Source: Vespula vulgaris (taxonomy: Eukaryota > Arthropoda > Insecta > Hymenoptera > Vespidae). Taken from it: 64,000 nt of DNA. Location of the stretch: assembly GCF_905475345.1 (NCBI RefSeq), contig NC_066587.1:8299070-8363069 (forward strand), in the 5' to 3' direction. A program made the translations under genes and the position numbers. The number at the start of each line of letters is the position of its first letter. The stretch's first letter is position 1. Shown here in pieces: positions 26,950 through 37,859 of this stretch. Below the pieces are notes generated by a model. It ran no database searches, was not told the origin of the DNA, and was given only the letters and a program-made list of their open reading frames with translations.

Positions 26950-28765
26950 AATTTTATTCTTCATAATTTTCTATAATATGATAAATTTGGAAGCAATACC
27001 CAATATGCAGGTTGCTTTATACAAGTTTCACGATAGTAAGTCGTTTGACGACTTTTCCTATAAGAATGAATAATACAATCCGTTTTCTTTCCCCCATATT
27101 GGGAATATATGGTTTGTTGTTCAGTCTATTGTCTGATGAAGATGTTGATAAATGTGTTCCTGATTCCCAAAAATTAACTCTCGACTGATTTATAAGGCTT
27201 TTGACAAATTTTTAATGTGTTATTGCTTTTTTATTTTTATTTTTGTTCTTCTGAGGTTTGATAGATTATGTAAGAATTAATAACACATTTCCTATCCCCA
27301 AAAAAATAATTTTCTTTACCATTTTGATTATTTCCACATAAAACAATATGTTGAAATATATTGATCCATATGATCAACACAGCTCATATTTACTGTGTAA
27401 ACAAAAACCATTTTAGGCTTATTGACTGATATAATATTTCCATCGCAAAATGTTCTGATGGTAAATTGGATTCCTATATTATTATATGTGTTGAATATTG
27501 TAACAATTCTTTTATCTTTCTATGTAAGAAGCTTAATATTATTCTTTCTGTATGCAACTATTTTTTTTTCTTTTTTTTTTTTTTTTTTGTTAAAAATTTT
27601 GGTTTCTCTACTTGTATCAGTAGTCCTATTTGGTTAATTTTTATTGTGTTAATAAAATGACATTTCATCTTTAGCAATTCTTCTGCTAAAATAATGATGC
27701 TGTAGTATCTATCAATGTATATATGGTATCCTTCTACATTAGGAATTTTATCTAACAACTTTTTACATAAATGTAATAGGATTTTTGTACTTAGTGAAAC
27801 ATCAGGTCAAGAAATGTTTTCTGATGTTATGCTGCCAAAATATGGAAATATTGAAAACAGATATCCAATTTTTGAATTAGCTAGTACATATATATGTATA
27901 TCCCATTTGGTTGGCTTATTTGCATTGTACGATATTTTGCTCTAATAATAAATAATATTCTGCCTTTAAATATAACCATAGATACATTAACAAAAATTGC
28001 CTTATGATATAAAATATTATCTAAACTCCCTTTAAATTAGTATTTTAATAAAAGAATCTATATATTCCAAATAATTGTTAACCTTTTGAATACCAGTTTT
28101 AATTGTGTCATTGTTTCACTCAGGTTTCTTCAAATGAAGCATCCAAAAGATTTGCAGAAATCTGTCCTTATTTAATGTTTTGAAAAAGAAAGAAATTCTA
28201 CTATTAGAAGCAGTAGATCAATATTCTTGTATATTTGGCACTTGAATCAACCATATATTTAGAATAATGGCGATGAAAACTAGAAATTCTTGTTTGATAA
28301 CATTGTGCCAAGTTGTGTGAGAATTGTTTGTTTCCTATTTTTTCACTAACATAATAATTTATCTTTTTTATTATATTATCTACTAATTCACTTATAAAAT
28401 CTAAAGTAAAATAATCTATGAATTCTTTTATATTATTAGGTATTTGTGATCCGGTTATTTGGTGATGTATGTCAAAACTGGTTGTTGTTAAAAGAAAGTC
28501 TAACTTATTGATGTCTTCCCAATCTTCACTTGACGATATGTTGTCTTTTATTAGTATGTTTTCTTTTACATCATTTTCATTACTATCATTATCTATTAGA
28601 TTTCTTCATTTTTTTCATTGAATGATATTATTTATTATTATTGTCTTCTTTTGACTTAATATTTATTTTTCCTAACATGTCTGTATAAATATTTATCAGG
28701 AACTTGTCTTCACTACTGCTTATGTCATAAAACTTATTTGTATTTAGTCATTTTGTTATTGTTGT
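26950..28765 (-). pseudogene. piggyBac transposase remnant
   Basis: Broken coding sequence, read from high to low coordinates. An N-terminal acidic region is followed by the helical entry of the DDE domain (about 28,330-28,430, EFIDYF and ELVDN). Next comes the block with PNIQEYWS and the following RFLQIF-MLHF (about 28,130-28,260). The domain segment with IYIDRYYS and LAEELLK is at about 27,650-27,715, and the late block with CVDHMDQYI at about 27,345-27,400. Acidic residues remain at two of the expected catalytic blocks. Several stop codons, frameshifts and a poly(T) tract at 27,567-27,588 interrupt it, so no active enzyme is made. Boundaries are approximate. Confidence 0.8.
27552..27588. 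repeat. T-rich homopolymer tract
   Basis: A poly(T) run with one C interruption, inside the piggyBac fossil. It probably expanded after the element died. Confidence 0.85.
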
Positions 28766-29383
28766 AATAAAAAAAAAAATGGATAAATAAATGAGTTGAA
28801 ATCTCTAATTGTAAATTATAGAATTATAAAGTGATATATATCAAAAGAATATCACTTTTATGATTTTATGACTTGTTAGTGCTACTTGTATCTGTTTTGT
28901 ATTGCCTGACACTTCAATACAAATTAAATTCAACTTGGAAAATCTCTTTCTCTAATTTTAGGATTGCTTGTTTATGCTATCAAATTTCACTACAAAGAAT
29001 ATTCACATATCATTGTTATACAAATCCTGTTTATTGCTCTCTTTAAACGAATTAAAAAGGCACTCAGACTATCGTGAATTACGTACATTCTCTTCCCATG
29101 TAAAACTGGCTGATATTTTTTTCATCTATCTTGATGATTGTACCATATTTTGATTTGCTTTCTTGTGCTATTTAAATAAAAAATTTCAGGGAAACATATA
29201 TTTTTCAAAAAGTTGCGGTGGAATCAGTTCATCCTTCATTATTACTAATCAACTTTGTGTTCTCTCAAAAAAGACATTCAAATGCAAAGGGTTAAGTTTT
29301 AAGTACAGTTTACAAGAGATCTGTCAAAGAAAGATTAAAACCCACTTTTAATTACATATATTATTCTTAATCTATATTTTCAT

Positions 29384-29502
29384 GATATCAATAACCATTT
29401 AAAAATTTTATAGTATGGAACAAACAGAATATTAATTAAAATAAGTCAAGAAAATATATATTTTCCATACTATGTATGTAATTTTGATGTAGTTATTGGT
29501 AT
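29384..29502. repeat. ~120-bp imperfect inverted repeat (hairpin)
   Basis: The outer arms atatcaataacca (about 29,385-29,397) and tagttattggtat (about 29,490-29,502) are inverted with few mismatches. The inner arms tagtatggaa (29,411-29,420) and ttccatacta (29,463-29,472) are a perfect inverted match. The outer bases between the arms are less well paired. It is 90 bp to the right of the piggyBac end. It may be a small MITE relic or a structured RNA. Confidence 0.6.
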
Positions 29503-29559
29503 TACGAAAATTAGGTTAAGAAAGATATACAATTAAAAATTTTACTGTTGGTTACATTG

Positions 29560-29742
29560 TTAATCGAGTTAATCGTTGATTAAAGTTAATCGAAGAGTCG
29601 AAATGGGCCTAGTCGAAGATTTCTATACTTGTCCATTGATATATCAGATTATATTATCATAATTAGATTATATCGAGAATTAGACAATATGAATAATAAT
29701 CGATTAATCTCGCATATAATTATGTGCTTATTAATCGAATCA
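29560..29742. promoter_or_regulatory. cluster of TTAATCG/TAATCGATTA-type sites upstream of BZW
   Basis: TTAATCG or its near variants occur about five times in 180 bp (near 29,560, 29,569, 29,586, 29,699 and 29,731), including the compound aatcgattaatc. The core TAATC/TAAT is a homeodomain-type site. The cluster lies 110-300 bp upstream of the inferred BZW leader exon. The factor is unknown. Confidence 0.35.
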
Positions 29743-29855
29743 AATATCATTTTATATCATTTTCTATAATCTTTTAAATTGCACCAATCAGTGATTGTTC
29801 TTTGGGAAGAGTTACAGCCTATTTCCGATCATATTTCTTCTCTTGAACACTATAG

Positions 29856-30685
29856 ATGGCGCAGAAGATATGTGATGGCAAGTTTGTAAGTATTGTTTCC
29901 TTATTTCTAATTTGCTAACTATAGCTTCTTCCCTGACTGATTCTCTTTGGTTTCGCTGACCTCGAGTGTCCAGAGTCCTCCTTGAAGCACCTCATATCAC
30001 TCGTACGCCTGTAAAAGAGTGGTTCTACAGTTGTACGTGCTTTAATGTAAGCAAAATTTAAAAATAATCTCCTTTAAGGTGTATCGTGTATTCACCGTAC
30101 GATTCGTACATTCTACAAGGTTAAAGGATTTTCAGAGATTTCGGCCATCGTGATCTGTCTACGCGACCTTAACCTCAGACTTGCAATACTTCGAAACTTA
30201 TACGTGCTATGTTATATTTCTATAATTAGTGAAAGTTATTATCGTGTGCGATTTTAACAAGTTAAGTACAGAAAATTAAAAACATTAATACACGTAATTT
30301 CTTGAAATATACAGGTAATAACTTGGAAGTTAAATATTACAGTTATACATGGTCATTAGAGCGTCGTTTTTGACTTCTAACAACTCGTGTGACAATGTCT
30401 GTACTCATCTCTAGTACAATTTATTTCCCCGCCAAACAATAATACAAAGATAAAAAGTAATATACATGCGTTAGATTTTATATATGAAAGAATGTTTTTT
30501 AAATTTTTATATATATATTTTTTTTCTTTATGGAAATAATATAATAAAAACAAAATAACACTGGAAGCATAAGTATTTCATAAATAAAAATTGATCACCA
30601 TTTTTGGAAACTTTTGCAAAAGAAATCATATAATATGTTTGAATAATATTATTGTTATTTATTATTTCAGAAGGGTATTGTATGA
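29856..30685 (+). promoter_or_regulatory. upstream AUGs and overlapping uORF in the BZW leader
   Basis: An inferred non-coding first exon ends at 29,885 with donor GTAAGT and joins the acceptor at 30,670. In the joined RNA, an AUG at 29,856 opens a 14-codon frame that ends in TGA at 30,683-30,685, overlapping the BZW start ATG (30,682-30,684) as ATGA. A second AUG at 29,870 is followed directly by TGA (AUG-stop). A third AUG at 29,875 has G at -3 and G at +4 and opens a frame that runs past the BZW start in another frame. The BZW AUG itself has T at -3, a poor context. A second possible leader exon ends at a GTAAGC donor near 30,048. Confidence 0.5.
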
Positions 30686-32594
30686 GTCAAAAAATAGAAA
30701 AACCAATATTATCTGGTCAGCGCATAAAGACCAGAAAAAGAGGTAAAATCTATTTATATATTTTTCATATATTTAAAACAAATAATATTTGTTCTTGAAT
30801 AATTTCTTTAGCCAAAAAGAATATGTTACATATCATATATTAATCAACAACAAATATTTAATGATAAATGTTTAAATTGATCACTGAATACTTACTGAAG
30901 TAAAATAAAAATATTATCATTATATCGTTTGAAATATTTTATATTGAACAGATGAAAGAGAAAAGTATGATCCAACGGGTTTTCGAGATGCAATTTTACT
31001 TGGTCTGGAGAAAACTGGTAACGATTTAGAAGCAATTTCTAAGTATTTAGATTCAGCTGGCTCCAAGTTAGACTATCGTCGATACGGAGAGGCCTTATTT
31101 GACATCTTAATAGCTGGTGGCCTCCTTGTACCAGGAGGTTCTATAGCTCAAGATGGCGACAAGCCTGTTAAAACAACTGCCTGCGTTTTTGAACAACCAG
31201 AGGATATGGAATCTATGCGAAATTTTGAACAGGTACTAATGTATTTAAGTCATATAATATACTTATAAATACTTATATAATATAAAAAAATGTTATACAT
31301 TATCATTGTCATATTAACAGGTCTTTATCAAGCTTATGCGGCGTTACAAGTACTTGGAAAAAATGTTTGAGGAAGAAATGAAAAAGGTATTAGTTTTTAT
31401 GAAAGGGTTTTCACCTAAAAACAGAATCAAGTTAGCAAGAATGACAGCATTATGGATCTCTAATGGATCTGTACCACCCATTGTCCTTTCTGTTCTTATA
31501 AATGAGCATTTGGTTAAGGACAATTTAGCATTAGACTTTTTACTAGAAGTCTTTGTGACTTGGAAACAAGAAAAAGGTCTGCCTAGTTTAATGACTGCAC
31601 TCAAGAAAGGTGGAATTGAAGGAAGGTATGTTAAAATTTTTAAATTTGGTTTATTAAAACTTCAATAAAGAATACTTATTAAATTTGTTTAATATTTCTT
31701 TAAGTAAAAAGGAAAAGTAATAATTATAAACTATACAATATTATTCTCTTTAATTTAATTAAAATATATAATATTATATTTCAATAAATAGGTTAATGGA
31801 ATTTGTGCCACCAAATAAACGAACAGAAGAATATTTTCGATCTGTTTTTGAAGCTGTTGGTTTAGCTGATATAGTAAAGCTTCATAAAGCTCAGGCAAGT
31901 CAAGAAGCAAAGAGGGATTTACAACAGTCTCTTATAGATGATTTAGCTAACAAAAGATCTATGAAGGATATAATGTTAGATGTCAAAGAAATGGCACAAA
32001 GAAGTGGTATCCCTGAACATGAAGTGATTGGATTGGTAATTGCGATCATTCGACGTTTTTATTGTTTATACACCTATATTTTTTATATATTTTTAATTAC
32101 ATTTTATTAAAATCATGTATTTTCAGATTTGGAGCGTTGTAATGACTCAAGCTGAATGGAATAAAAAGGAAGAACTGGTAGCTGAACAAGCAGTGAAACA
32201 TTTAAAAATGTATACTCCACTGTTTGATGCTTTTACATGCACTGCCAAATCTGAGCTTGCTCTCCTTCTTAAAGTCCAGGAGTTCTGTTATGAGAACATG
32301 TGCTTTATGAAAGTCTTCCAGAAGATCGTCTTACTCTTTTACAAAAGTATATTTATATATAAGAATAGTATTATTTCTTCTAATATTATACATATACATA
32401 CTCTTAACTTCTCTTATAATAAATTCTTTTTTATATACGTTTTAGCTGACGTAATATCAGAAGAAGTGATTCTGAAGTGGTACAAGGAGGGACACTCTGT
32501 CAAAGGAAAAATGCTCTTTTTGGACCAAATGAAAAAATTTGTAGAGTGGTTACAAAATGCTGAAGAAGAGTCAGAATCAGGAGAAGAGGATTAA
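30682..32594 (+). CDS. kra: BZW/kra, eIF5-mimic protein (5MP) with W2 domain
   Basis: Six coding exons: 30682-30742, 30952-31232, 31321-31625, 31792-32035, 32127-32346 and 32446-32594. They encode 419 aa, the length of human BZW1. The N terminus carries the family signature [11 protein letters not shown]. The middle is HEAT-like helices (AKLSL-type segments, KLDYRRYGE). The C terminus is a W2/eIF5C domain with [13 protein letters not shown] and an acidic tail. The family binds eIF2 and eIF3, competes with eIF5, raises start-codon stringency and acts in the cytoplasm; the Drosophila gene krasavietz has roles in neurons. The first coding exon shares its acceptor with a non-coding upstream exon. 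The gene is tail-to-tail with SARS2, 0.77 kb away. Confidence 0.96.
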
Positions 32595-33363
32595 TCTACA
32601 GATGTGAATATAATCAGCAACTATTGATGTTAAGAATATGTAAAGTTCTATATTTAACAGATTCATTTTATTTCAGAAAAATATAAACATCATTGCCAAT
32701 AAGTAAATTGCATTCTGTCCAAAATAATTGAGACATTTTAAATAAACGATGAAATTATCAATACTGCATGAAGAATTGAAAGGACAAACAACAATGCGTG
32801 GAAATCAGACACACTCCAGTTAGACAGATGCAAAAAGATGTTTAAATTGTTAAAAAAAAAAGAAAACAACAATGATAATATTGACTACCAATTAGCGTGG
32901 AAGATGACTTGTAAATTTACAATGTCTCTGAATTGTATTACTTTAAGAAAAAATATTTTGTGTTACATTTTTATAACTCCGCCACAAAATATATACGGAA
33001 TAACAAAGAAATTATTAAAAAAAAATCTTTATCCCTGTGTACGTACAATTTTCGGAATCCCATCTTTCTTTGTATGATAATATTGTATTAGTTTATAGAA
33101 AATATACTATCAGGTGGTGTGTGTTTAAGACTTGAAGTTTCAGTGAATCCTATTTTCCTACAAAATGTAGAGTTGACAGATTAGTGACATGATAGAATTA
33201 TTCAAAATATGGGTTTATTAAACAAATAATATATAAAATATCAATTTTTCATGTATTTTATTGATTTTATATTTTTAAGGATTTGTATATTTCATAAACA
33301 GTTTTTCTCTTATAACAAATTGTAACAATGTATCAATATCAATTATACTTTTTTTCTAAAATC
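32595..33363. other. 3' region between BZW and SARS2 (tail to tail)
   Basis: A 0.77-kb AT-rich interval that must hold both 3' UTRs. An 80-codon open frame at 32,838-33,077 is Lys/Asn-rich and looks accidental. There is no other feature. Confidence 0.6.
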
Positions 33364-35035
33364 TTATTTATATATGCTGGTTGATGCAATTGGTTGTTTT
33401 CGTATTAATGTTTTACCGTTCATAAATGGTATCAATGGTTCTGGAATTTTAATACGCCCATGTTCACTTTGATGAGTTTCACATAATGCAATGATCATAC
33501 GAGGTATTGCACACGCTGTACCATTTAATGTATGAACATGAATAAATTCGCCATTATGTGATTGATATTTTATATTTAATCTGCGAGACTGATAATCTGT
33601 ACAATTACTGCAGCTTGACAATTCACCAAATAGTTTCCTTCCAGGCATCCAACCTTCCATATCTACTTTTCTGTTAAAAACACAAATTTTATTAAATTTT
33701 TTACTTTTATAAAATTAAGAAGCTGAAGAATTATTCATTTATTCTAAGTGAAAAAATAAACTACCTATAAGCAGGAGCACCCAATTCATGAGCTGGCATA
33801 TCAAGTATTTGAAAATGTAGTCCCAGAGAAGAGAATAAATCTTCCTGTATATCTTGTAAATACTGAAATATTTCTGAAGATTTATTTTGTTCAGAGCAAG
33901 CAAACATTTCAACTTTGGTAAATTGATGAACCCTGAATGAATAAAGAAAGTCATAATTCAACAATATTTACAACAATAATTAATTTATAATAATTATAAA
34001 AGTACATGATGTATCTTACCTGTATATTCCTTTTTCATTCATAATGCTTGATATTTCTGCTCTATAACATCTACTAATAGCTGCCATTTTTAATGGTAAA
34101 TCTTTATAAGAAAATTTAGAATTAATCAACTTTGCAGCTAATGACATTTCAGCTGTTCCTGACAAGCTATAATCATCTCCATAATTTCTGCTCAAATTAT
34201 ATACAAGTGATCTTGGGCCATCTGTTAGCAAGCCACATCTTTTTATGATTTCAGATGGTATAATGTCCGGTACAGACACAAGTTGAAATCCATGTTTAAT
34301 TAACTTTTTTACTGTGTAATGAATAAGAGCATTTTCTAATTCAGCCAATTCACCTTGAAATATATAACATCGACTTCCCATTAAAGCTCCCAATCCTTGT
34401 GTCCTCATAAGTTTTAACTTTTTAGCTAAATAAGAAAATTCTTTTGGCTCAAAATTAAATTCAGGCTTAGACCCACATAGTTTTAATCTATGTGGTGTAT
34501 CTCCATATTTAAATACAACTGAATCTGTATCATTCGGTATCTTGCTTAATTCATTTAAAAACATTTCATGTTTTTCTGTTTGTTTATATAGTTCAAGAAC
34601 TTTATCTATATTACCAATTCCCTTCCGCTTTTTCACATTATTTCTAATGTAATCACGATTTGAAGGATTGCATAAAAATTTTATATTATATTCTGGTTCT
34701 GGCATACATATTTTTTTTTCTTCAATGTTCTTTCCTGTTAAGTTTTTAAACTATAAAAGAAACATTTATTTTAGTTCTAAAAATTAACTTTTCAAAATAA
34801 CAGAAAAGATTATTTCAAAACGAATTGTATGCATCTTATTATTTTTCTAAATTTTTTTATATATAAATATAAAATAATGTATATAAATATTTACTTCATA
34901 GCACATTAAAACTTTTTTTTAGTCTATGTAAAATTAAAAAAATTATAAAATACCCACCTGCGTACAAAGTCTCCTGATCTTTATAAATTGTCGAAATCCT
35001 TCTTTACATTTCATCTTAATTCTTGAGTAATTCAT
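33364..35035 (-). CDS. mitochondrial seryl-tRNA synthetase (SARS2 type)
   Basis: Four exons: 34958-35035, 34020-34750, 33765-33932 and 33364-33670. They encode 427 aa. The first exon gives a Lys/Arg-rich, acid-poor leader (starting MNYSRIKMKCK) that fits a mitochondrial targeting peptide. Class II motif 2 is seen as CYRAE then GIYRVHQFTKVEMF. Motif 3 is seen as HTLNGTACAIPRMIIALCE. The serine-site stretch GELSSCSNCTDYQSRRL is intact. The enzyme charges mitochondrial tRNA-Ser. Insects also carry SLIMP, a SerRS-like protein that has lost catalytic residues; the intact motifs here argue for the catalytic enzyme. It shares a head-to-head promoter region with CPOX (0.87 kb). Confidence 0.9.
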
Positions 35036-35906
35036 AACAATATTAAAATATTATGTATCCACAGAATATGAATAAATAACCTAAATATGAATTCTCTACT
35101 TTAAGTAAAACATCGTGTACTTATTATTGTACGATTGTATTATTAATCGAATTTTTAAATCAGACATAAATTAATAGAATCTAAATCACCATAAATATGA
35201 ATAAAAATATAAAAAATTCTCTCACATTAATTAATTTCTTACCAAACCAATTAACATGTATATCAATTAAAGGACAATATATAATATAATTTATTTTATG
35301 TATTTATTTATCATTACACAATCGGTTTTAGATTCTATTAAGATATAATTGTATAACATTAATATAAATAATATTCAGAAATTGATTTCTAACTTCATGC
35401 TTCCAATTATGTATGTTAAATGATTACATCGAAATTATATCTAGTTTGATAGCGCGCTGATGGACAAAAGAAATATATCAGTTTAAGAAAATTATTTTAA
35501 AATGATTTATAATAGAAATATGCAGTGTAATTTTATAAAGAGTATATAATGAAATATTACTGTATCATAAAATTGAACGTGTTATAATATATAAAAATTC
35601 TTTAATATGATGCGAACTTTTTCATAGAATTTACGATATAACCAATATTAGTTGGTATCAAATTCTTTATTTTATCGAAACTATCGTTTATATATTTAGA
35701 ATATAAACGAAAACTGTACTTTTTAAGTAATTTTTGTTTTCTAAATATAATATAGTGTAAGTGTAATGTTATAGTTTATTATTTATAAATCTAAATGTAA
35801 ATTTTAATATAAATTCTGTAGTGCATATTAAAAATATAAACTTTAAAAAAAACTTGTTAATAATACAAACTTTTTGTTTATAGTTTTGTTTCATTAAAAG
35901 AAAATC
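35036..35906. promoter_or_regulatory. divergent promoter region, SARS2 and CPOX
   Basis: 871 bp between two start codons facing away from each other. It is strongly AT-rich, with no open frame. Both products work in mitochondria, so shared control is plausible but not shown. No clear core motif beyond short CCAAT-like words (for example near 35,640) was found. Confidence 0.4.
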
Positions 35907-37076
35907 ATGGCTGCTAGGACAATATTTAAAAAATGGAAAAAATTTCATGGGATTTTATATAATCATTTAACTAGATCTCACAGTAAAGGGATGACTTTAA
36001 CATTTCTTGGAACAGGTGTTGCGACTGGAATTGTATTATACAATGTATCTAGTAGTAAAGTTATTGCAGCACAAACTATATTAAATGTCAGTAATTTTAT
36101 GGCACAACCTATTACTTCTGTTGATAAACTACAAAAAAATCCTGATGACATGAAAACAAAGATGGAACTTCTAATTTTAAAAATACAAGCTGATTTTTGT
36201 AAACAATTGGAATCTTTAGAAGATGATAATTCTCATTTTAAAGTAGATCGTTGGGCCAGAGCAGAAGGAGGTGGTGGTATCACTTGTGTTTTGCAAAATG
36301 GAACTGTATTTGAGAAGGCTGGTGTTAATATTTCTGTAGTATCTGGTTTACTGCCTCCAGGAGCAATACAACAAATGAGAGCACGAGGAAAACAAATAGA
36401 TGAAGGATCTTTACCATTTTTTGCAGCTGGTGTAAGTGCTGTTATTCATCCACGTAATCCCATGGTTCCTACTATACATTTTAATTATCGATATTTTGAA
36501 ATTGAAAATAAAGATGGTTCAATTCAATGGTGGTTTGGAGGTGGTACAGATCTCACACCTTACTATTTGAATGAAGAAGATGTGAAACATTTCCATAGCA
36601 CATTAAAAAAAGCTTGTGACAAGCATAATTTATCATATTATGCAAAGTTCAAAAAGTGGTGTGATGATTATTTTTATATTAATCACAGAGGAGAATGTCG
36701 TGGTGTAGGAGGAATTTTTTTTGATGATTTAGACATCCCAAGTCAGAATGAAGCATTTCTGTTTGTAAAATCATGTGCAGAAGCAGTTATACCATCTTAT
36801 ATTCCACTGGTAAAATTACATAAAAATGATGGCTATGGATACGCTGAAAGGCAATGGCAATTATTACGCAGAGGAAGATATGTAGAATTTAACTTGATAT
36901 ATGATCGTGGTACAAAATTTGGATTATATACACCTGGTGCTCGGTATGAAAGTATTTTAATGTCTTTACCTTTGAATGCTAAATGGGAATACATGCATGA
37001 ACCTAATCCAAATTCAGAAGAAGCAAAACTTGTAGAAGTACTTAAAAATCCAAAAGATTGGTTAAATTCAACATAA
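35907..37076 (+). CDS. Cpox: coproporphyrinogen III oxidase (oxygen-dependent)
   Basis: A single-exon frame of 389 aa. The basic N terminus ([13 protein letters not shown]) and the hydrophobic segment around residues 31-46 fit an imported mitochondrial protein with an inner-membrane-directed leader. The family core starts near residue 110. Visible signatures are [70 protein letters not shown] and [14 protein letters not shown]. The enzyme decarboxylates coproporphyrinogen III to protoporphyrinogen IX in haem synthesis, in the intermembrane space. The absence of introns contrasts with every complete neighbour except COP1. The context gives no sign of retrotransposition (no obvious A-tail or target repeat). 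It is tail-to-tail with the ADGRA gene. Confidence 0.97.
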   Translation: MAARTIFKKWKKFHGILYNHLTRSHSKGMTLTFLGTGVATGIVLYNVSSSKVIAAQTILNVSNFMAQPITSVDKLQKNPDDMKTKMELLILKIQADFCKQLESLEDDNSHFKVDRWARAEGGGGITCVLQNGTVFEKAGVNISVVSGLLPPGAIQQMRARGKQIDEGSLPFFAAGVSAVIHPRNPMVPTIHFNYRYFEIENKDGSIQWWFGGGTDLTPYYLNEEDVKHFHSTLKKACDKHNLSYYAKFKKWCDDYFYINHRGECRGVGGIFFDDLDIPSQNEAFLFVKSCAEAVIPSYIPLVKLHKNDGYGYAERQWQLLRRGRYVEFNLIYDRGTKFGLYTPGARYESILMSLPLNAKWEYMHEPNPNSEEAKLVEVLKNPKDWLNST

Positions 37077-37859
37077 AATTGTTTATTGTCAGAAATCGAT
37101 TATATAAATTAATTTGATGGGGAATTAATTTTAATAATATAAAGAATATATATTTTTAATATCATACACACACGCACACACACACATAATATTGAGTAAT
37201 AATAATATTGTGTGCAATTATTTTGTTGAATAACTTCAATCTTGTAAAATATAATTAGTAATATTTCTAAGATAATATTTTATATTTGTATATATATAAA
37301 ATAATAAAAATTATGTATAAACAAGCGTAATGTTTAAATCTGAGTTAAATAAAAAATTCATTTAAAAGATAGTTTTGTAGTATATATATTTCTATCTTCT
37401 TTATTAAGATTATTTAAAAAACACATGAAATAAAAAATAAAAACTGTCTTCATTAAGAACAAAAAATTATATATTAAAAAATATACAAAAAAAGTTACAC
37501 AATGATAATATTTTTATAATTCTGAAGACAGTCTTAATTATGTACACACATTTATGAAATAAATACATTTTACATAAAATAATGTGTATACAAATAATGC
37601 AACTGCTTTGGCACGTTTACTGGTAATGGTAATCAAGAATAAAGTGTATACATGATAAATTTTTATCTTTTATCATAAATTATTTAAAAATCGGAATTTC
37701 TTAATTATATGATCGATATATCAATTTTTAATAAACATATGACAATTCATATATGTAAATATAAAAAGCAAAATATTCGAGAAATCTTTTTTATATAATT
37801 GAAAATTAAGATACAATAAATATGATGTTCACAATATACACATAAAAATTCTTATTACA
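37077..37859. other. 3' region between CPOX and the ADGRA gene
   Basis: 0.78 kb of AT-rich DNA with AATAAA-like words for both genes and a short CA-rich run near 37,165-37,186. No gene is seen. Confidence 0.6.

Larger units (their letters stand above)
26798..29291 (-). mobile_element. decayed piggyBac-type DNA transposon with TTAA flanks
   Basis: The right end reads AATGCAAAGGG then TTAA (29,281-29,295). In reverse this is TTAA-CCCTTTGCATT, a piggyBac-type terminus. The left end reads TTAA (26,794-26,797) then TCCTTTGTAT, matching the right terminus at 8 of its first 10 positions. The span of 2,494 bp is close to the usual ~2.4 kb of an autonomous piggyBac. Inside, on the minus strand, lie fragments of the transposase in the correct order. 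The element sits between IDE and BZW. Both ends and the target site are old but recognisable. Confidence 0.75.

Noticed and set aside
28968..29351. Two short plus-strand frames inside the piggyBac element
   Set aside because: They lie antisense to the transposase end of the fossil and have no recognisable domain.
32838..33077. 79-codon plus-strand frame after BZW
   Set aside because: Lys/Asn-rich and AT-driven, in the expected 3' UTR, with no motif.
35907..37076. CPOX as a recent retrocopy because it lacks introns
   Set aside because: No A-tail or target-site repeat was seen, the frame is intact and the leader is proper. An old loss of introns is as likely.
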